Source of the DNA: Cristatella mucedo
Lineage: Eukaryota; Bryozoa; Phylactolaemata; Cristatellidae
Length of the DNA stretch: 64,000 nucleotides
NCBI GenBank assembly: GCA_009760855.2
Contig: WPIO01000008.1
Span: forward strand, 1,616,501 to 1,680,500
Direction of reading: 5' to 3'
Shown here: piece after piece, positions 32,371 through 44,335 of the stretch
Numbering within the stretch: the first letter of the stretch is position 1
Layout of the letters: each line of letters starts with the position of its first letter
Notes under the pieces: model-generated
The model's input: only the letters and a program-made list of their open reading frames with translations
What the model was told of the DNA's origin: nothing
Databases searched by the model: none
Program-made: the position numbers and the translations under genes

Positions 32371-33255
32371 ATGCACACGGTCGTAGTTATTGTTGCAATT
32401 GCCTGCTACCTTGAATTGGTTTCAGCCGGTTCAAGTTCGTGTGATATAGGTCAGTACTGGCAGAAAATACCCGGTGGTCTTACCTGGGTGTCGTCAGGCG
32501 ATGCTGGTGTGTGGGGCGTGAACTCAGCAGACAGCATTTTCTACCGAGAGGGCAGCTACGTAGGCTCTCCTGATCTGAAATACAGCGTCGACGGCAGGAA
32601 CTACGGTCTCTCCACCACCGACGGTACGTCATGGACTCAGGTATATGGATGGCTCAGGCAGATCGACGTCGGCAAGAATATCGTTTGGGGAGTCAATGGT
32701 GGCTCACAGGTGTTCTATCGAAAAGGCATCAGCCGCACTTCTCCTGCCGGCGCAGATTGGCAGTTCGTCGATGGACTCTCTGCTAGCTCGGTGAGCGTCA
32801 GCGATGTAGATGCAAAGGTTTGGGCTGTGGAAAAGAACACGGGAAACGTGTACCGGCGCATCGGCATCAGCGACGAGCTGCCGGGTGGCTCCAGCTGGGA
32901 ATTCGTGCCAGGCATTACGTCTGTAACGTCCATAGACGTGGGCGGAGCAGGCGTGTGGGCTACCACAGCCAACGGCAACATCTACTACCGCACCGGAAGT
33001 CGTAGCGATTGCCAGGGCAGCGGCTGGGTACAAGTTCCAGGCTCTCTGCAGCAAATCGCGTCCGGCGGCGACACAGTCTGGGGCGTGCAGAGTAATGGCA
33101 ACATATTCTTCAGATCGCATCTCACCTTGGCCACTCCCACAGGATGGGAATGGCTGCAAGTGCCGGGAACGCTGAAACAGGTCTCCGTAGCATCGACTAC
33201 CAATGGCTTGTGGGGAGTTCAATTGAGCGGCGATATCTGGACTCGTCATCAGTAA
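32371..33255 (+). CDS. Secreted tectonin-domain lectin (six-bladed beta-propeller), copy B
   Basis: A 294-residue paralogue of the protein at 5039, with the same signal peptide and six tectonin repeats. I chose 32371 over the in-frame ATG at 32305 because the longer form would start at the TATA box, bury the signal peptide behind 22 residues, and has no counterpart in copy A. Differences from A: A8V, Y55S, Y57F, P92Y, A94W, N102K, Y115F, T128A, V164I, S180P, T225S. None lies in the last 69 residues. Blade 2 changes from VPGAL to VYGWL, adding two aromatic side chains to a loop that is elsewhere V/I-P-G-x-L. All repeat tryptophans and both mature cysteines are kept, so the fold should be intact. 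A shift in ligand is an inference. Confidence 0.92.
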   Translation: MHTVVVIVAIACYLELVSAGSSSCDIGQYWQKIPGGLTWVSSGDAGVWGVNSADSIFYREGSYVGSPDLKYSVDGRNYGLSTTDGTSWTQVYGWLRQIDVGKNIVWGVNGGSQVFYRKGISRTSPAGADWQFVDGLSASSVSVSDVDAKVWAVEKNTGNVYRRIGISDELPGGSSWEFVPGITSVTSIDVGGAGVWATTANGNIYYRTGSRSDCQGSGWVQVPGSLQQIASGGDTVWGVQSNGNIFFRSHLTLATPTGWEWLQVPGTLKQVSVASTTNGLWGVQLSGDIWTRHQ

Positions 33256-33436
33256 ATTCGCGGTCCTGATCTCGTGCAAGGCACATCTCTGTCGGCTGCT
33301 GCTTGCCCATGTCGGTGGAGGGCAGGTCTTCAGTTAAGATTATGTCAGGTTGCTCTGAGATGCAGCCTGACTTCATTCTTATTGTTTAGAGCTGGCAGCA
33401 GTTGTGATCAGCACTGCATACTTCAGTGTACTCGAA

Positions 33437-33442
33437 AATAAA
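33437..33442 (+). terminator. Poly(A) signal of lectin gene B
   Basis: AATAAA 182 bp after the stop codon, in a 3'UTR almost identical to copy A. Confidence 0.8.
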
Positions 33443-33661
33443 GCATGCATTCGTCGTCTTATTGGCACTTTCTTGCAGGTATGAAACAACCTGAATAGAC
33501 GTGGTAGCTTTTAATTAAACGACGACATAACCCCCGTCATCGAATTAAGCTAACGGCTATTGCTAACACAAATTAACAAAAAGGTGCCCACGTTGGCTGT
33601 CACTTTATTGTCACTGCCATGCGTCATATTTCAGCATCGATCACCCTATTATCTAATTGAC

Positions 33662-33715
33662 CAGGTAATTAGCTCATAGGATAACTGGTAGGCAAGGTCG
33701 CACGAAACCACTGCG
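33662..33715 (+). mobile_element. tRNA-derived SINE head, degenerate (copy B)
   Basis: The stretch ggtaattagctcataggataactgg, then aaggtcgcacgaaacc, corresponds to 6327-6385. The B box is shortened, so it is a fossil. No gene in 33443-34040. Confidence 0.35.
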
Positions 33716-34431
33716 AAAGATGAATTTGTGGGCATTTCCTTCTGTCCACCATCAGTATGTGTTTCCTTGTTATTGGTTTAATTGGCATTCGCCGGTAGTT
33801 ACATGTAGGTTTGGCTCAAACCTTGTTCTGCCGCATGTAGCCAGGTGATAGTAGCAGATACGTGAGGAATATGTGTGTGAAGCACTGTACCCTGGTATCA
33901 CTGACGACGAATTGCATGGGCAGCACCAGTGCACACACGAGTATTCCTCCCAGCACTAGAGAGCGGCCTCGGGCGACTCCTAGCGTGGTGTGGACCTTTA
34001 CTTGATTTCTCCGTAATACCTTCGGCTATTCCGCTACTATCTTCGCTGTGACTATTTATGAGCTGTCCTCGAATATGCTACACAAAACAGGACCTGCTTA
34101 GCATAAGGTGCGATGTCGCCAGTAGTCGATACCTACCGGTGGGCCTTCTCCGGCAGGTCAGTGAGAACCTTCCTGCATCCTGCGTTTGCCCTATCAACAG
34201 CTTGGCTATCGAACCTACGACTCGTAATTTAAAAGCGTTAAATAGCACTTGTTGCATTAGTAGCCCCTCCCGCCGTAGTCCAGCGCTTTGCGAAACGTCG
34301 TCTGACGGCCGCTACCAAGGTCCAATTCAAACTCGAACAGCCGCGTCTGCCGGGAAGGATGCAAACGGAGGAGAATACAAGCCACTTCATCACCGTCGCC
34401 CAGTTATTCAACAGCCTCCTTAATTCCGCCT

Positions 34432-35360
34432 ACTAAATGTCCGCTCGCTGAAATCGAAGGAGTTACTTATCCGCGATCAGGTGGTCCGGGAGAAGCTAGA
34501 TGCATTTCTACTTATCGAAAGTTGGATGACGCCTTGTTCCAGTAGCTGCATTTCTGAGACCACTCCACCCGGGTTCTCATTTTATCAGTCCATGCGTCCG
34601 GAAAAGGTTGGTGGCGGGATTGCATTTGTTGTTCGCGAATCGTTTGGCTATAAGATGTGCAGGTTCTCGCATGGGCCATCGTTTGAATCGGTGCAATCAG
34701 GTCTTCATCAAAGACAATGCCTTTCACTGTTGTAATATACCGGCCTCCTTCTGGCTGTCTAAACTTGTTTATAGAGGAGTTTATAGAGTTCCTCACTAAA
34801 ATATTTGTTCGTGACAGACAATGCCTTTCACTGTTGTAATCAACCTTCTGGCTGTCTAAACTTGTTTATAGAGGAATTTTCAGAGTTCCTCACTAAAATA
34901 TTTGCGTTTGATAGGCTGCTACTAATTGTAGGAGACTTCAATACTCTCGTTGAAAACCCTAGAACAGCCAGGTACGCTCATTTCTTGACTGTCAGGAGAA
35001 GTTTGGGTTGGCCTACTCGTAAATCACAGCACCCACGTCGGTGGCCACATTTTAGATCTCGTGATCACTAAGGATGTCTTCCCCACGGACCTTTAGGCGT
35101 GCCCACTGACTCTCTCAGATCATTGTTCGGTCTCGTTTACTGTTCCTGCTCCCTCGCACGTACAAGGCAACGTCGAATTTTGCAAACGACTTAACTTGCA
35201 TAGCATTGGCATAAATAAGTTTTTTTAATCTATCTGTGGTGCAGGTCTTCTTGATCTACATTCAGACCCGACCGGCTGCCTCGATACTTTCACTGATGCT
35301 ATGAATTTAGCACTCAGGATTTCTATTGACAACCATGCTCTCGTTCGCTCTATCCGTTTT
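34432..35360 (+). pseudogene. LINE-A endonuclease domain with internal duplication
   Basis: Motifs: REKLDAFLLIESWMTP (Glu region, T-to-I beside it), GGGIAFVVRESFG and IVGDFNTLVEN (His/Asp region altered). A 104-bp direct repeat begins at 34713 and 34817 (gacaatgcctttcactgttg). Copy A has it once (7389 onward). The duplication and frame breaks disrupt the fold. Confidence 0.8.
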
Positions 35361-35619
35361 TGAAGTCGTGGAGATTCCTTTCAATTTACAAAAAAACTCC
35401 TAAAGTGGCGCCGGGTTAAGCGCACACTTGAACGTTGTTTCAATAAATCAGGGTCTGATGCAGATCTAATCAATTACAAAGACTTACTTCGGGATTACAC
35501 TCGAAAGTTAAAAAAAACAGGGCTTCTTGTTTCATTAGAAAGCTGAATTCCTGTCAGTAGGAAACAAAACAGGTTGTTAAGACAGTAAACCATTTACTGG
35601 CCAATGCTGAGAGGTCTGA

Positions 35620-36695
35620 CTCCCCAGATATTAAGAACTCAGCCGAAAAGTTTTCAGCCTTTTTACTGAAAAACTCTGCACATTCGTTTCTCTATTTAGC
35701 CCCCTCCGACTAAAGCTATCGAGGTTTCACAACCTGTGACCTTCCTTACAAGGTTCTCCGAGGTTTCTGCATGCAATGTGGTTATTCTAATAAGGTCAAG
35801 CAAAGACAGCTTGTCTCTCGAAGACCCAATACCATTATCTCTGTGGTCTTCACTGACAGACCAACTTAGCCCTGACATAACCAAGATTTTTAATGCTTCT
35901 TTGGAAAAAAGGGTCGTCCCCAAGTCCTTCAAATCGGCAATGGTTAGACCCACTCTTAAAAAGCCTAGAATATACACAGAGGTCCTAGCAAACTATTGCC
36001 CAGTTTCCCTTCTTCCTTTCTTTTCAAAGATTTTTGAAAACATTATTGCTAAGCAGCTGGTTAAACATTTTGAAAATAATGGAATGTCGGAAACATTCCA
36101 ATCAGGTTTCAAGAGGCAGCACTCCACTGAAACTGCTCTCCTCCGTGTTAACAATGACATTATACGTAGCAACGACGACGGGAATATCACTGCCATAGCT
36201 CTGCTAGATCTGTCTGCTGCCTTCGACACCATTAATCACTAAGTTCTGCTTGAACGATTGAGAACAACAATTGGTCCGGCAGACGAAGCACTGGCGTAGT
36301 TTAAATCATAAATGTCTGATCGTGTTCAATCCGTGTCGTGTGGGGGTCACGTCTCACACACGAGAAGGGTCACCTATGGAGTCCCTCAAGGGTCTGTACC
36401 CGGTCCCTTGCTGTCATTCATTTATACACAACCTCTGGGTAACGTGATTAGGACCAATGGAATAGGATATCAGTTCCATGCTGACGATACTCCGTTGTAT
36501 TTTCAATTCAAACCTTTGGAATCTGGTGCGGCAACTGAGAAACTGAATGCTTGCCTTGCCAATATTCGATCCTGGATGTCAGAAAACTTCCTAAAATTAA
36601 ATTATGATAAAACCCAACTGCTGCTCATAGGACACCCTAAGCGTGTGGCTGGATTAAAAGGTTTTGCTCTTCTAATAGGTGATGCTATTGTGTGA
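35620..36695 (+). pseudogene. LINE-A reverse transcriptase core, broken
   Basis: Reads LSLEDPIPLSLW, NYCPVSLLPFFSKIFENII, FQSGFKRQHSTETALLRVN and ALLDLSAAFDTINH (first catalytic Asp). After a stop replacing the next codon (near 36241) and another near 36299, 36312-36695 continues with YGVPQGSVPGPLL, FHADDTPLYF (catalytic Asp pair, His for the usual Tyr/Phe) and KTQLLLIGHPKRV. This whole block is absent from copy A. Confidence 0.88.
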
Positions 36696-36849
36696 CCATC
36701 ACCACGAGCATGAAATTTAGGTGTCGTTTTCGATAGCCGCCTCAATTTCAAAAGCTTCCTTCATGGGTCTTCTTCTACAGATAGCCATCACATCCGATCC
36801 CTATCCAAGATTAGGAGCTGTCTCCCACAGTGGCTTATAAAAGAATTAT

Positions 36850-37184
36850 CTACCTCTTTAGTTCTATCTCGGCTTGATTATAAAAATTCCTTTTTGGCTG
36901 GGCTACCAAAGAAAGCTATTAGGCCTCTACAGAGGCCTATGAATTTGGCTTCAAGGTTAGTGTTCAAGTCCCAGCAGTTTGAGCACGTGTCTCCTTTGCT
37001 GAAAGAGCTAGGATGGTTGCCGATTGAGCAACGGATACAGAGCAAAGTTCTTACGCTGACCCACAAGGCTCGCCACGGCTTCGCTCCTTCGTACCTAGCT
37101 GAACTGCTGCATCAGTTTCAACCTGTTCGCTCACTCAGGTCCTGTGTGGACAATAAATTAGCTCTCCCATTCCTCCGCTTATAG
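36850..37184 (+). pseudogene. LINE-A RT C-terminus (copy B)
   Basis: AGLPKKAIRPLQRPMNLASR, GWLPIEQRIQSKVL and HGFAPSYLAELLHQFQPVRS. A stop at 37182-37184 truncates it relative to copy A, which reads on to YSPAADYGTFF. Confidence 0.85.
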
Positions 37185-37547
37185 ACCGTTGGCGATAGAA
37201 GCTTTAGCTCTGCAGGTCCTAGACTGTGGAGCTTGCTTCCACAATTCTTACGCAACGACAACTACTCTCCTACTGCCAACTATGGCACATCCTTTTCAGC
37301 GGACTGAGCTGGTACTTCTATGCTACTCACAACCTTAACTGCTCTCATGATTCTGCTATGCTTCCCACTTTCTCAATGTTACGTGAGATAAAGTCTGTTG
37401 GCTACCGAATGGATACCGAAAGCCACTTAGGCTGAGAGTGTGCTATACAAAACTCTCCTGCGTAACATCAACATAGTCTTTATGACTTTGTGGAGTTACA
37501 GATGGAGATACGTTACATTACATTGCATTATACATTACATTCTTGCT

Positions 37548-37691
37548 GTGGTGAAATACGGCAGAGCCGTAGAGCGCGTAAGCCTTTACATGAAAAATCC
37601 TTTCCATAGCAGAGAGAAATCTCGGATAGTTAAAGAGGACTACAGGAATGCAATACAGGCCGTGCATTACGACAAATTTAGACGGTTTTGA
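37548..37691 (+). pseudogene. Orphan 48-codon coding fragment (copy B)
   Basis: VVKYGRAVERVSLYMKNPF, then SREKSRIVKEDYRNAIQAV and YDKFRRF-stop. It directly follows the LINE-A tail. B looks the less altered copy (Tyr and His where A has Cys and Gln). The family is not recognised. It is probably a host exon remnant at the LINE target site, not a live gene. Confidence 0.35.
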
Positions 37692-37857
37692 TCGCCCTAG
37701 AACACCACCAGGCTATAATGCTAAGACACTAACTAGAGAAGAAGAGTGACCTGCCAATCGAATAGTTTCGCTTTACATACTATGCTCGCCTAAGATTATT
37801 GCACAGTTTGTTACTAACATTCGCTTTAGCAGATAAAACAGCTGCATCGAGCGCAAT

Positions 37858-37895
<38 letters not shown>

Positions 37896-38045
37896 GCAGT
37901 TCGATTAGTATTTTGCCCCTATACTCAAGGTTGACGATCGATTTTCACGTCAGAATCGCCATGGACTTCCACCAGAGTTTCCTTGGTCTTCGTTCTACTC
38001 AGGTAAAGCTTCCCATCTTTTGGGTCCCAAGCCATGATAGTATAT

Positions 38046-38190
38046 CAGGTAATTAGCTCGTTGTTAACTAACAGGGTCGCAGGTTTGATTCTTGCAGTGG
38101 GCGATTATCTATCGACGACTAAAAGCAGTGGTGGTAGCCATTAATTGTCCTCTGCAGCTACACAAATGAAGCTGTTAATCAGCCAACATT
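38046..38190 (+). mobile_element. tRNA-derived SINE, + strand (copy B)
   Basis: A-box-like ggtaattagctcgttgtt and B-box ggtcgcaggtttgattcttgc lie about 35 bp apart. The 3' end is ctgcagctacacaaatgaag. Better preserved than its partner at 9460. Confidence 0.55.
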
Positions 38191-38609
38191 TCACTGGACT
38201 CTTAAAATTTAGAAACCACGAATTTACTATCATGATTAACCTGACTTGATATGTTAGCCGTAGTTTTATCGTCTCGCTTGCACAGGTAAAAAAACAGTCT
38301 GATCTCTTAAATTCATCGTATTTCATCGTCAACCTTTATGCCTGCAGCTGCAACAAAATATCCTTACTATAAAGATATTTTATCGTTAACATTCTATTTT
38401 CGACAGCATCCAACTGCCAGGCGGGATGGCAGATTTAAAGTTTATATTTTATCGCATGCAAGCCGTTTGGTATGTCTGTCCTTTAGGTTTAGGTTATGAC
38501 TTTTTGGCTTAAATTTACCTGCTCACAGATGACAGGTAAAGATATCTTCACGGTTTAGTTTCGATAGCTTTTGCAGATTGATCGTTTCATGCCTTTCAGA
38601 ATAAGTGAT

Positions 38610-39075
38610 GTTGCTCTGGCTCTCCATCAAGCAGCGCATCGATTTTAAAAAACTCTGTTGCTGAGGTCCTTCACACACTCGCTTCGGCAGGACCTAAAAA
38701 AGTTATCTGATTTAATAGCCTCATTTACATGGAGGCAGAAAAGCGTTGACGGCTATCGCTGCAGCTTCCAGTGATCAATACAGGATCGCCCACTGCAGGA
38801 GGATTCCAACCCGCGACCCGGGCAATAAAGAGCGAGCACCTTACCTGTTTGAATTACCCACCTAGTTAGGCATCGTTGCGCCACTTTTTTGACGCAAGTC
38901 AAATAGCTGTACCTACTACCAACCTCGAATCGTGTGAAGACCGAGCCTTAAGCTCGTTTGCTCCCAAAGCCGGCAACTCGCCCCGACTGACATTACATTG
39001 CCTAACTTGTCGACATTTAAAAAGGAAGCTTCATACCCACCTTTTTCTCAAAGCATTTCTTCCGTCCACGTGAAT
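38610..39075 (+). mobile_element. LINE-C scrap split by SINE (copy B)
   Basis: LINE-C RT C-terminus on both sides of a SINE: ctccatcaagcagcgcatcg at 38620, and TNLESCEDRALSSFAPKAGN with HLKRKLHTHLFLKAF at 38920-39060. Same as 10026-10470. Confidence 0.7.
38730..38880 (-). mobile_element. tRNA-Ala-like SINE, minus strand (copy B)
   Basis: Minus strand: aggtgggtaattcaaac, ggtgctcgctctttattgcc, then ggtcgcgggttggaatcc. Partner of 10133-10300. Confidence 0.6.
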
Positions 39076-40306
39076 TTTCCTTTGAATCCGCTAAATCTGT
39101 GGTTGCTCGGTGGTTCCTACTTCAACGCTAAGAACTAAAGGACTTACGCCTCGATTGCGTTGTCAGTTCATTGGCATTGCATGCAAGGCGTGCATGGCGT
39201 CCTAAGAGAACCAAATTGGTACTCATTTGCTGTATGCACGAGTCATTCTACGTGAACCAATTGTTGAGAGTGTATGAAAAGCAAGGTTCAGTACTCAGTC
39301 TAACGAGTGAAAGCGAACACGTACCATTAATAGATATGTCCAGACAAGCGAACACGAATGCACTCGGGGTCGCTGGCTATTGGGATCCATAGTTAGTAAA
39401 TATGAGCTGAATCGCGCTTCAGATAAGCACGCAAAGCGTACAGGAACGAACGAGACAATTTCGTGAAAGAAGATCCGAAAGGGATTCGCATACTTTCAGT
39501 GCATACGAAACGAAGGCTCGATCGCCGAATGATTTCAGTGGCTTTGCACAAACGTCCTTCTTCTGCGACGTCGGGCTAAATGTCAAATCCCTTGGTATCC
39601 TGCCTACAAATGGATTTGAGTTCGGTGAGGATTTCTGGGTGTTAGGGCAAAGGTTATGACTTAGTAAAACACGTCAGCTACGTTCCGCCATGGCGCGTCC
39701 GAATTCCGAACGTGTTGCCGAAGTGTAGGGCGGTGGCTGAACTGTACGGCAGACAATTAAGCTCCTCAAATTTAACTCCTCAAATCAAAAGCTATAAATC
39801 AAGACTAACAAGTAGAAAAAATACTTAATATTACACAAACACTTTTCTCAGGTCAGGAAAATGGCAGTTCTGGCCGAAAGTTCGCATACACACAATGCAT
39901 GGTGCAATCGCCCGAATTTGTAATGAATAAGTGGGGCATAATATACCCGTTATTAGTTCAGGTTCTTCATTGAAATATATTAGTTCCTTCTTGGAGCAAG
40001 ATATATTAAATAGCCATACTTGGTTGGAATTGTGCATCGAGAGGTTGCTTGCACTCAGCTATGCGAGTGAACACTATGTGTAGAGTCGAGCGAACAAGTA
40101 TTCCATCAAAGTGACATGCGAGGCTTATAAAGCATACTTCGGCATGCCTGACAAGAGTCAAGACGAGTTCTGGGTACAATCATTTCGTGCGAACAAACTG
40201 TGTGAGACCTCTTGCAAGTAACGTGTAAATTACTGCCCCCTTGAAAGAATTTCTTGTTATTCTGCAATGTGATAGTTGATTATTTTTTAATTTATCGAAT
40301 TCCAGC
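39076..40306. other. Non-coding, almost identical to copy A
   Basis: Holds the empty sites for A's two LINE-B tails near 39170-39200. No gene recognised. Confidence 0.5.
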
Positions 40307-40597
40307 GTCTTTTCTAGCTTTAACTGCGGTGAAAAAAAGAGTCGCGATGTTTGCGTTTCCCAAGAATTTGGCGAGAGCTCGGACGGACTGACCACTCATG
40401 CTGCGTGTGAGTGGTGGACCCACACAAGCCTGGAGCTGGTGCCAGTTAGCAGCTTGCATCACATATCTCCACAGATCGCTCGATCCATCACCTCCGTATC
40501 ACACTACCAAGAGCTTCCCATTCCCATCACTCAGAAGAGCACTCAGGAGGACCCTTTAAGAGAAAGCAGAGAGTCAGACGGCGAGGACGATCTTTGA
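40307..40597 (+). other. Candidate 3'-terminal exon (copy B)
   Basis: Same open frame and acceptor AGs as 12041-12331, ending SDGEDDL-stop. Residue changes against A include His to Arg, Ser-Ala to Cys-Glu, Tyr to His and Ser to Arg. No supporting exons were found. Confidence 0.2.
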
Positions 40598-43054
40598 AAT
40601 CCGGATTCTAATTTAAGTGTATACCTTAAAATATCCGATCAGAGACCTCAGCCTCACCAAGTTTAATGCTGTCCTTCCGGCATCTCGCGTCAAGAATTTA
40701 ATGTTTTTGAATGAAAGCTTGAAAGTAATATATCAAAAAAATTTGCATTAGCTTTTCCCGAATTCTTTGGTCGGTGAGATGCGCTGAGCTTCAGCAACGA
40801 TGCGCCAGGTCTATCAACAGCCGTAAAAATCGGATGGAGCCGGAGTGAATCGTGCCCATTCATAGACAATTTACCTTACGGAGCATCCAAGTGGCGCTGC
40901 TTCTAAACGTGGAGAAAAGTACCCACCTCTCCATATAAATTACTCTGCGCTTCTAAAAGAAAATTAAACCAGTGTTGAGATACTGCCGGGTGCTGTAAAA
41001 AATAACGACTAGAGGTGGCGAGTCGTTGGAGACTTCAAAGCTGTATCATTTCTCGTAAGCCTCTAAGGAGGTTCAACTGAGTTACTTCGTTTAAATTGCC
41101 TATTGGACAGCCAGGTTACTAAGGTGCACTAACACAAAAGAGAACTGGCAGCAGCTGACATAATTGTAAACATCAAATGAAAACCGCTGGAAGACCCTAG
41201 TAAGGTAATGATTACACCACGTCGTGCATAAAGATAGGCCCGATAAGAGATTTTTGCTGCTCCTGACAATGAGTCAGTAGCTCGGTCAAGTACCTCCATT
41301 TTTCACAGCTGTGAGAGGCAAAAGTCAAAGCTGAAATCTGCTTTAGACGACAGCAAAAGATAATTGTAGCATGCGACACATTCACCGAGAAGCTCAACGA
41401 AATAGAGAAAAAGGATCGTCTAAGTTTGGTATAAGTGGTTCAAAGCTTTCTGCTAGATGGCAATGCCAACTGGTAAATAAATGTATGGAAAACTAAGATG
41501 AATGAAAGAGCAGCCGATGCAAGCTCGCATAAAGAGCTGTGCCAAAATGAACACCAAATGTCCGTTAACTCCGACAACGTCTACAGTGTTGATCGGAAGA
41601 AATTCAGGGAGAACACGGGAGCTTATTCTGTTGTGCGAGGCGAGCGCTTTCCCCGGGACTTACTTGACTTTGAGAGTCGTTACCTAGGAGAGCAATACAA
41701 TAGAAAGACGAGGGTGAAGTTTGGCGGCTTCTTTTTCTTTTTCTTTTCCTACTCCTTCGTCTTGTTCTTCTCCTTCTCCTCCGTCTTCTCCTTCTTCTGA
41801 GAGAGCGATTTGTGGTACAGCCAAAAATTAAGAACACCTAATCATTTCTGAACTCCTTCGGATGGTCATCTTTGCGTAACTTCAGAGTGAATACATTTCC
41901 ACTTATTTTGACCCATATGATCTGAAACTTTCGCGCTTTAATCAAGTAATTTTTTTCTCCCTGAGCCAAGAGTTCAGATGATCAGCACTAGAAATGCTGA
42001 GACCAAGGTCCCCAATAAGATCGCAGAGTTCTTTCTGGTTGGAGAAGGTCATGGTTGTCTCTTCTTCACAAAATATTTGAAATTGAAATCTAAATCTGTA
42101 GCATCTCTCTAACGTTTTTACTTTCGCTCTATCTTGAAGATAGCTCGTTTTTCTCCGGAGGGATGAGGACGGAGAGCTCAGAGCTGTGAGGTACTGATGC
42201 AATTGAGGAAGAAATGTGTGAAAAGATAATGGAAAGTGTGCTCATGCTGGTTCAACGTTTGCAAACGTCCACTGTGCAGGAGTAGCACAGCTTATTGAGT
42301 GGTTAGTTGGTTCCTGCTCAATTCTCGTAACTGCAAACTTCACGGCTCTCTTTTCTTCCTCACAACCGGATTAAAGCATATATGCATCAAAACAATTAAA
42401 ATATTCCAGTAGAAACAGTACTTACTATTTAAAAAATGTGATCTAGCGAGAAGCAATTGTTAGCTTTAACTTCAATAATTTTCTAGCAGAGCTGGCATCT
42501 TGAACTAACTTCCGAAAGCTGGTCTTGATCCCTAGTAGGCATTCCGTCGTATGCAATGCAAGTCTTCTATATCTTTTCTAAATCTATCCGTAAGTTCTTG
42601 TGTGCTCTGTTCACAAAAAATCCTTCTCACATCTTGGAAAAATAATCTCTTGCATGTAGAAACCTCACGATATCACTCCAGTCAAATATTACTGTTCAAA
42701 AGGCTTTGGTTCTGCAATACCGAAACTACTAAACTAATCTTTCGAAGAACCGATGGCATTACATGTCTTTCGTCGCTAGTGTTCAATGTTATGTCCATTT
42801 AGCACTCGGCGAAAGTGAGGGATAAAACGTGCCCAACATCGATACAGGAAAACTTCAATACATCATTGTCTGACCATAGAGTCAACGTTTTGTGGAATAG
42901 TTGTTTTGTACTATTTTTTAGGGTCAAGGATTTGAAAAAGAATCTGTGCAATCAAGGAAAGAAAAAATGGAAAATTGTAACCAAGTGTTATGAAGGCGTT
43001 GCGTTTATTATCCGCTGATATGTAAGGTGTACAAGGCATCGACTTTAAAGGTTT
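40598..43054. other. Non-coding, almost identical to copy A
   Basis: Includes the CTT-rich tract 41727-41798 and the minus-strand fragment 41942-42052 (ELCDLIGDLGLS). Otherwise no recognised feature. Confidence 0.5.
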
Positions 43055-43502
43055 ATCACTCTTTTTTAGGTTCCTTCATTCTTTGACTCCAGCCAACCCA
43101 TCACATCTACTCCCCAACTCGGCTAGGTAGGCATCGTGCCAATTAATTGTATGACTCACAATGTTTAGCTATGCCTTGGAGAAACCTCAAATCTTTTTGA
43201 GACCATGCGTTTACTTCATTTGCTCCCGAAGCCCGGGACTCACTCCCGACAGAGGTCATGACATGCCCCCACCCGACGTGACTTTTAAAAGGAAGCTAAA
43301 TGGCCTGTTTTCGACAGCATTTGGTGGGCTCTGGGGATTTGTTCTTTATATGCTAACACGTGTTTATACTGCATGCTGCCACCAATCATACTTGCATGCT
43401 GACCCAGTGCATGTCACCCCTAACCAGGTTTTCTTATTGTTTATTGAGCCCGCTACAACTAACCGTTCGATCGTGCTTCATTTGCGGCAAATGTAAAGTA
43501 TC
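43055..43502 (+). mobile_element. LINE-B 3' remnant, sense (copy B)
   Basis: Same decayed RT C-terminus and 3'UTR as 14790-15236. Confidence 0.75.
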
Positions 43503-43654
43503 AATAGCATTGTTTGTCACAAACTAAAATAATAGCAACACATTTGTCATAGGAGATTCATATAACCCAATGTATTACTATTATTACATCTTGCGAATGC
43601 AATCGCTTACTCAACAATGAAGTGGTGCCAAGATATTTAGCTTAGTGGCTAAAT

Positions 43655-44335
43655 GTTAAACAAAGTGGGCGTAGCAAGAGGAACGCGTTTTCACCTTACA
43701 CATCCGCTTGCAAATGCTTTAAAGCTTCTCCAAACAGTTGTTACTATACAAATTCTCTTTAACTCTGAGTTGAAACGTTCTGAGATATCAAGCAGCTCCA
43801 TGCCTAACGGGCAGAAGCCGCTTAGTAGTCGGGAAGCCTCTTTGAAAAAACAAGTAAATAAGAAGCTCAAGCTGGCATGTAGATAAAGGCTATGCCGATG
43901 GATTTGTTTGCCCACCAGCTGACCTTACAATGAGATCTCTGCGAAACGAAATGTAATGCTGTGGTAGCTCTTGTTATTGATTCCTAGAAGCCAGAGTGTC
44001 TGCATTGATTAGTGGAACGGACCAAAGAGAAGAGACTGGTATTTATCTAAATATTTCTTCCAGTATCTCATCAGTATCTCACTGCTTCTCTCCGTTTGGA
44101 AATTCGATACGTGCTAATCATCGAACTAGCCTCAAATCTTGTCCTATCAAAAATGTCTTCCAATTGCAAATTTCTGTTGATGTTCAAGCAAACAGTGCCC
44201 AGGTTAAAGATTTCTGTTTCCCCACCCCATGTCATATTCGCATTGTTTCTGGCACTCAAACTAGCAGCTGCATCTCATGATGCTTCAAATCTCAAGTGAG
44301 TAAGAATCTTAATAAAAAGTAAGAAGCACAGCGGA
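43655..44335 (-). repeat. Inverted module M fragment (copy B)
   Basis: Partner of 15390-16070. Its reverse complement aligns with the M copy at 18830-19320. Confidence 0.7.

Larger units (their letters stand above)
34040..37541 (+). mobile_element. LINE-A retrotransposon, copy B (most complete)
   Basis: Contains 5' sequence, endonuclease (34432-35360), linker, RT core (35620-36695), RT C-terminus (36850-37184), 3'UTR and an ACATT-type tail (37511-37541). This is the fullest LINE-A in the window and shows what copy A lost. Several stops, frameshifts and a 104-bp duplication in the endonuclease make it inactive. The order endonuclease, RT, short 3' repeat tail with no RNase H fits the CR1/L2 group. 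Confidence 0.88.

Noticed and set aside
32704-33279. 191-codon antisense ORF across lectin B (and the similar shorter one at 5576-5947)
   Set aside because: Shadow frame of a GC-rich coding strand; no domain, promoter or independent conservation.
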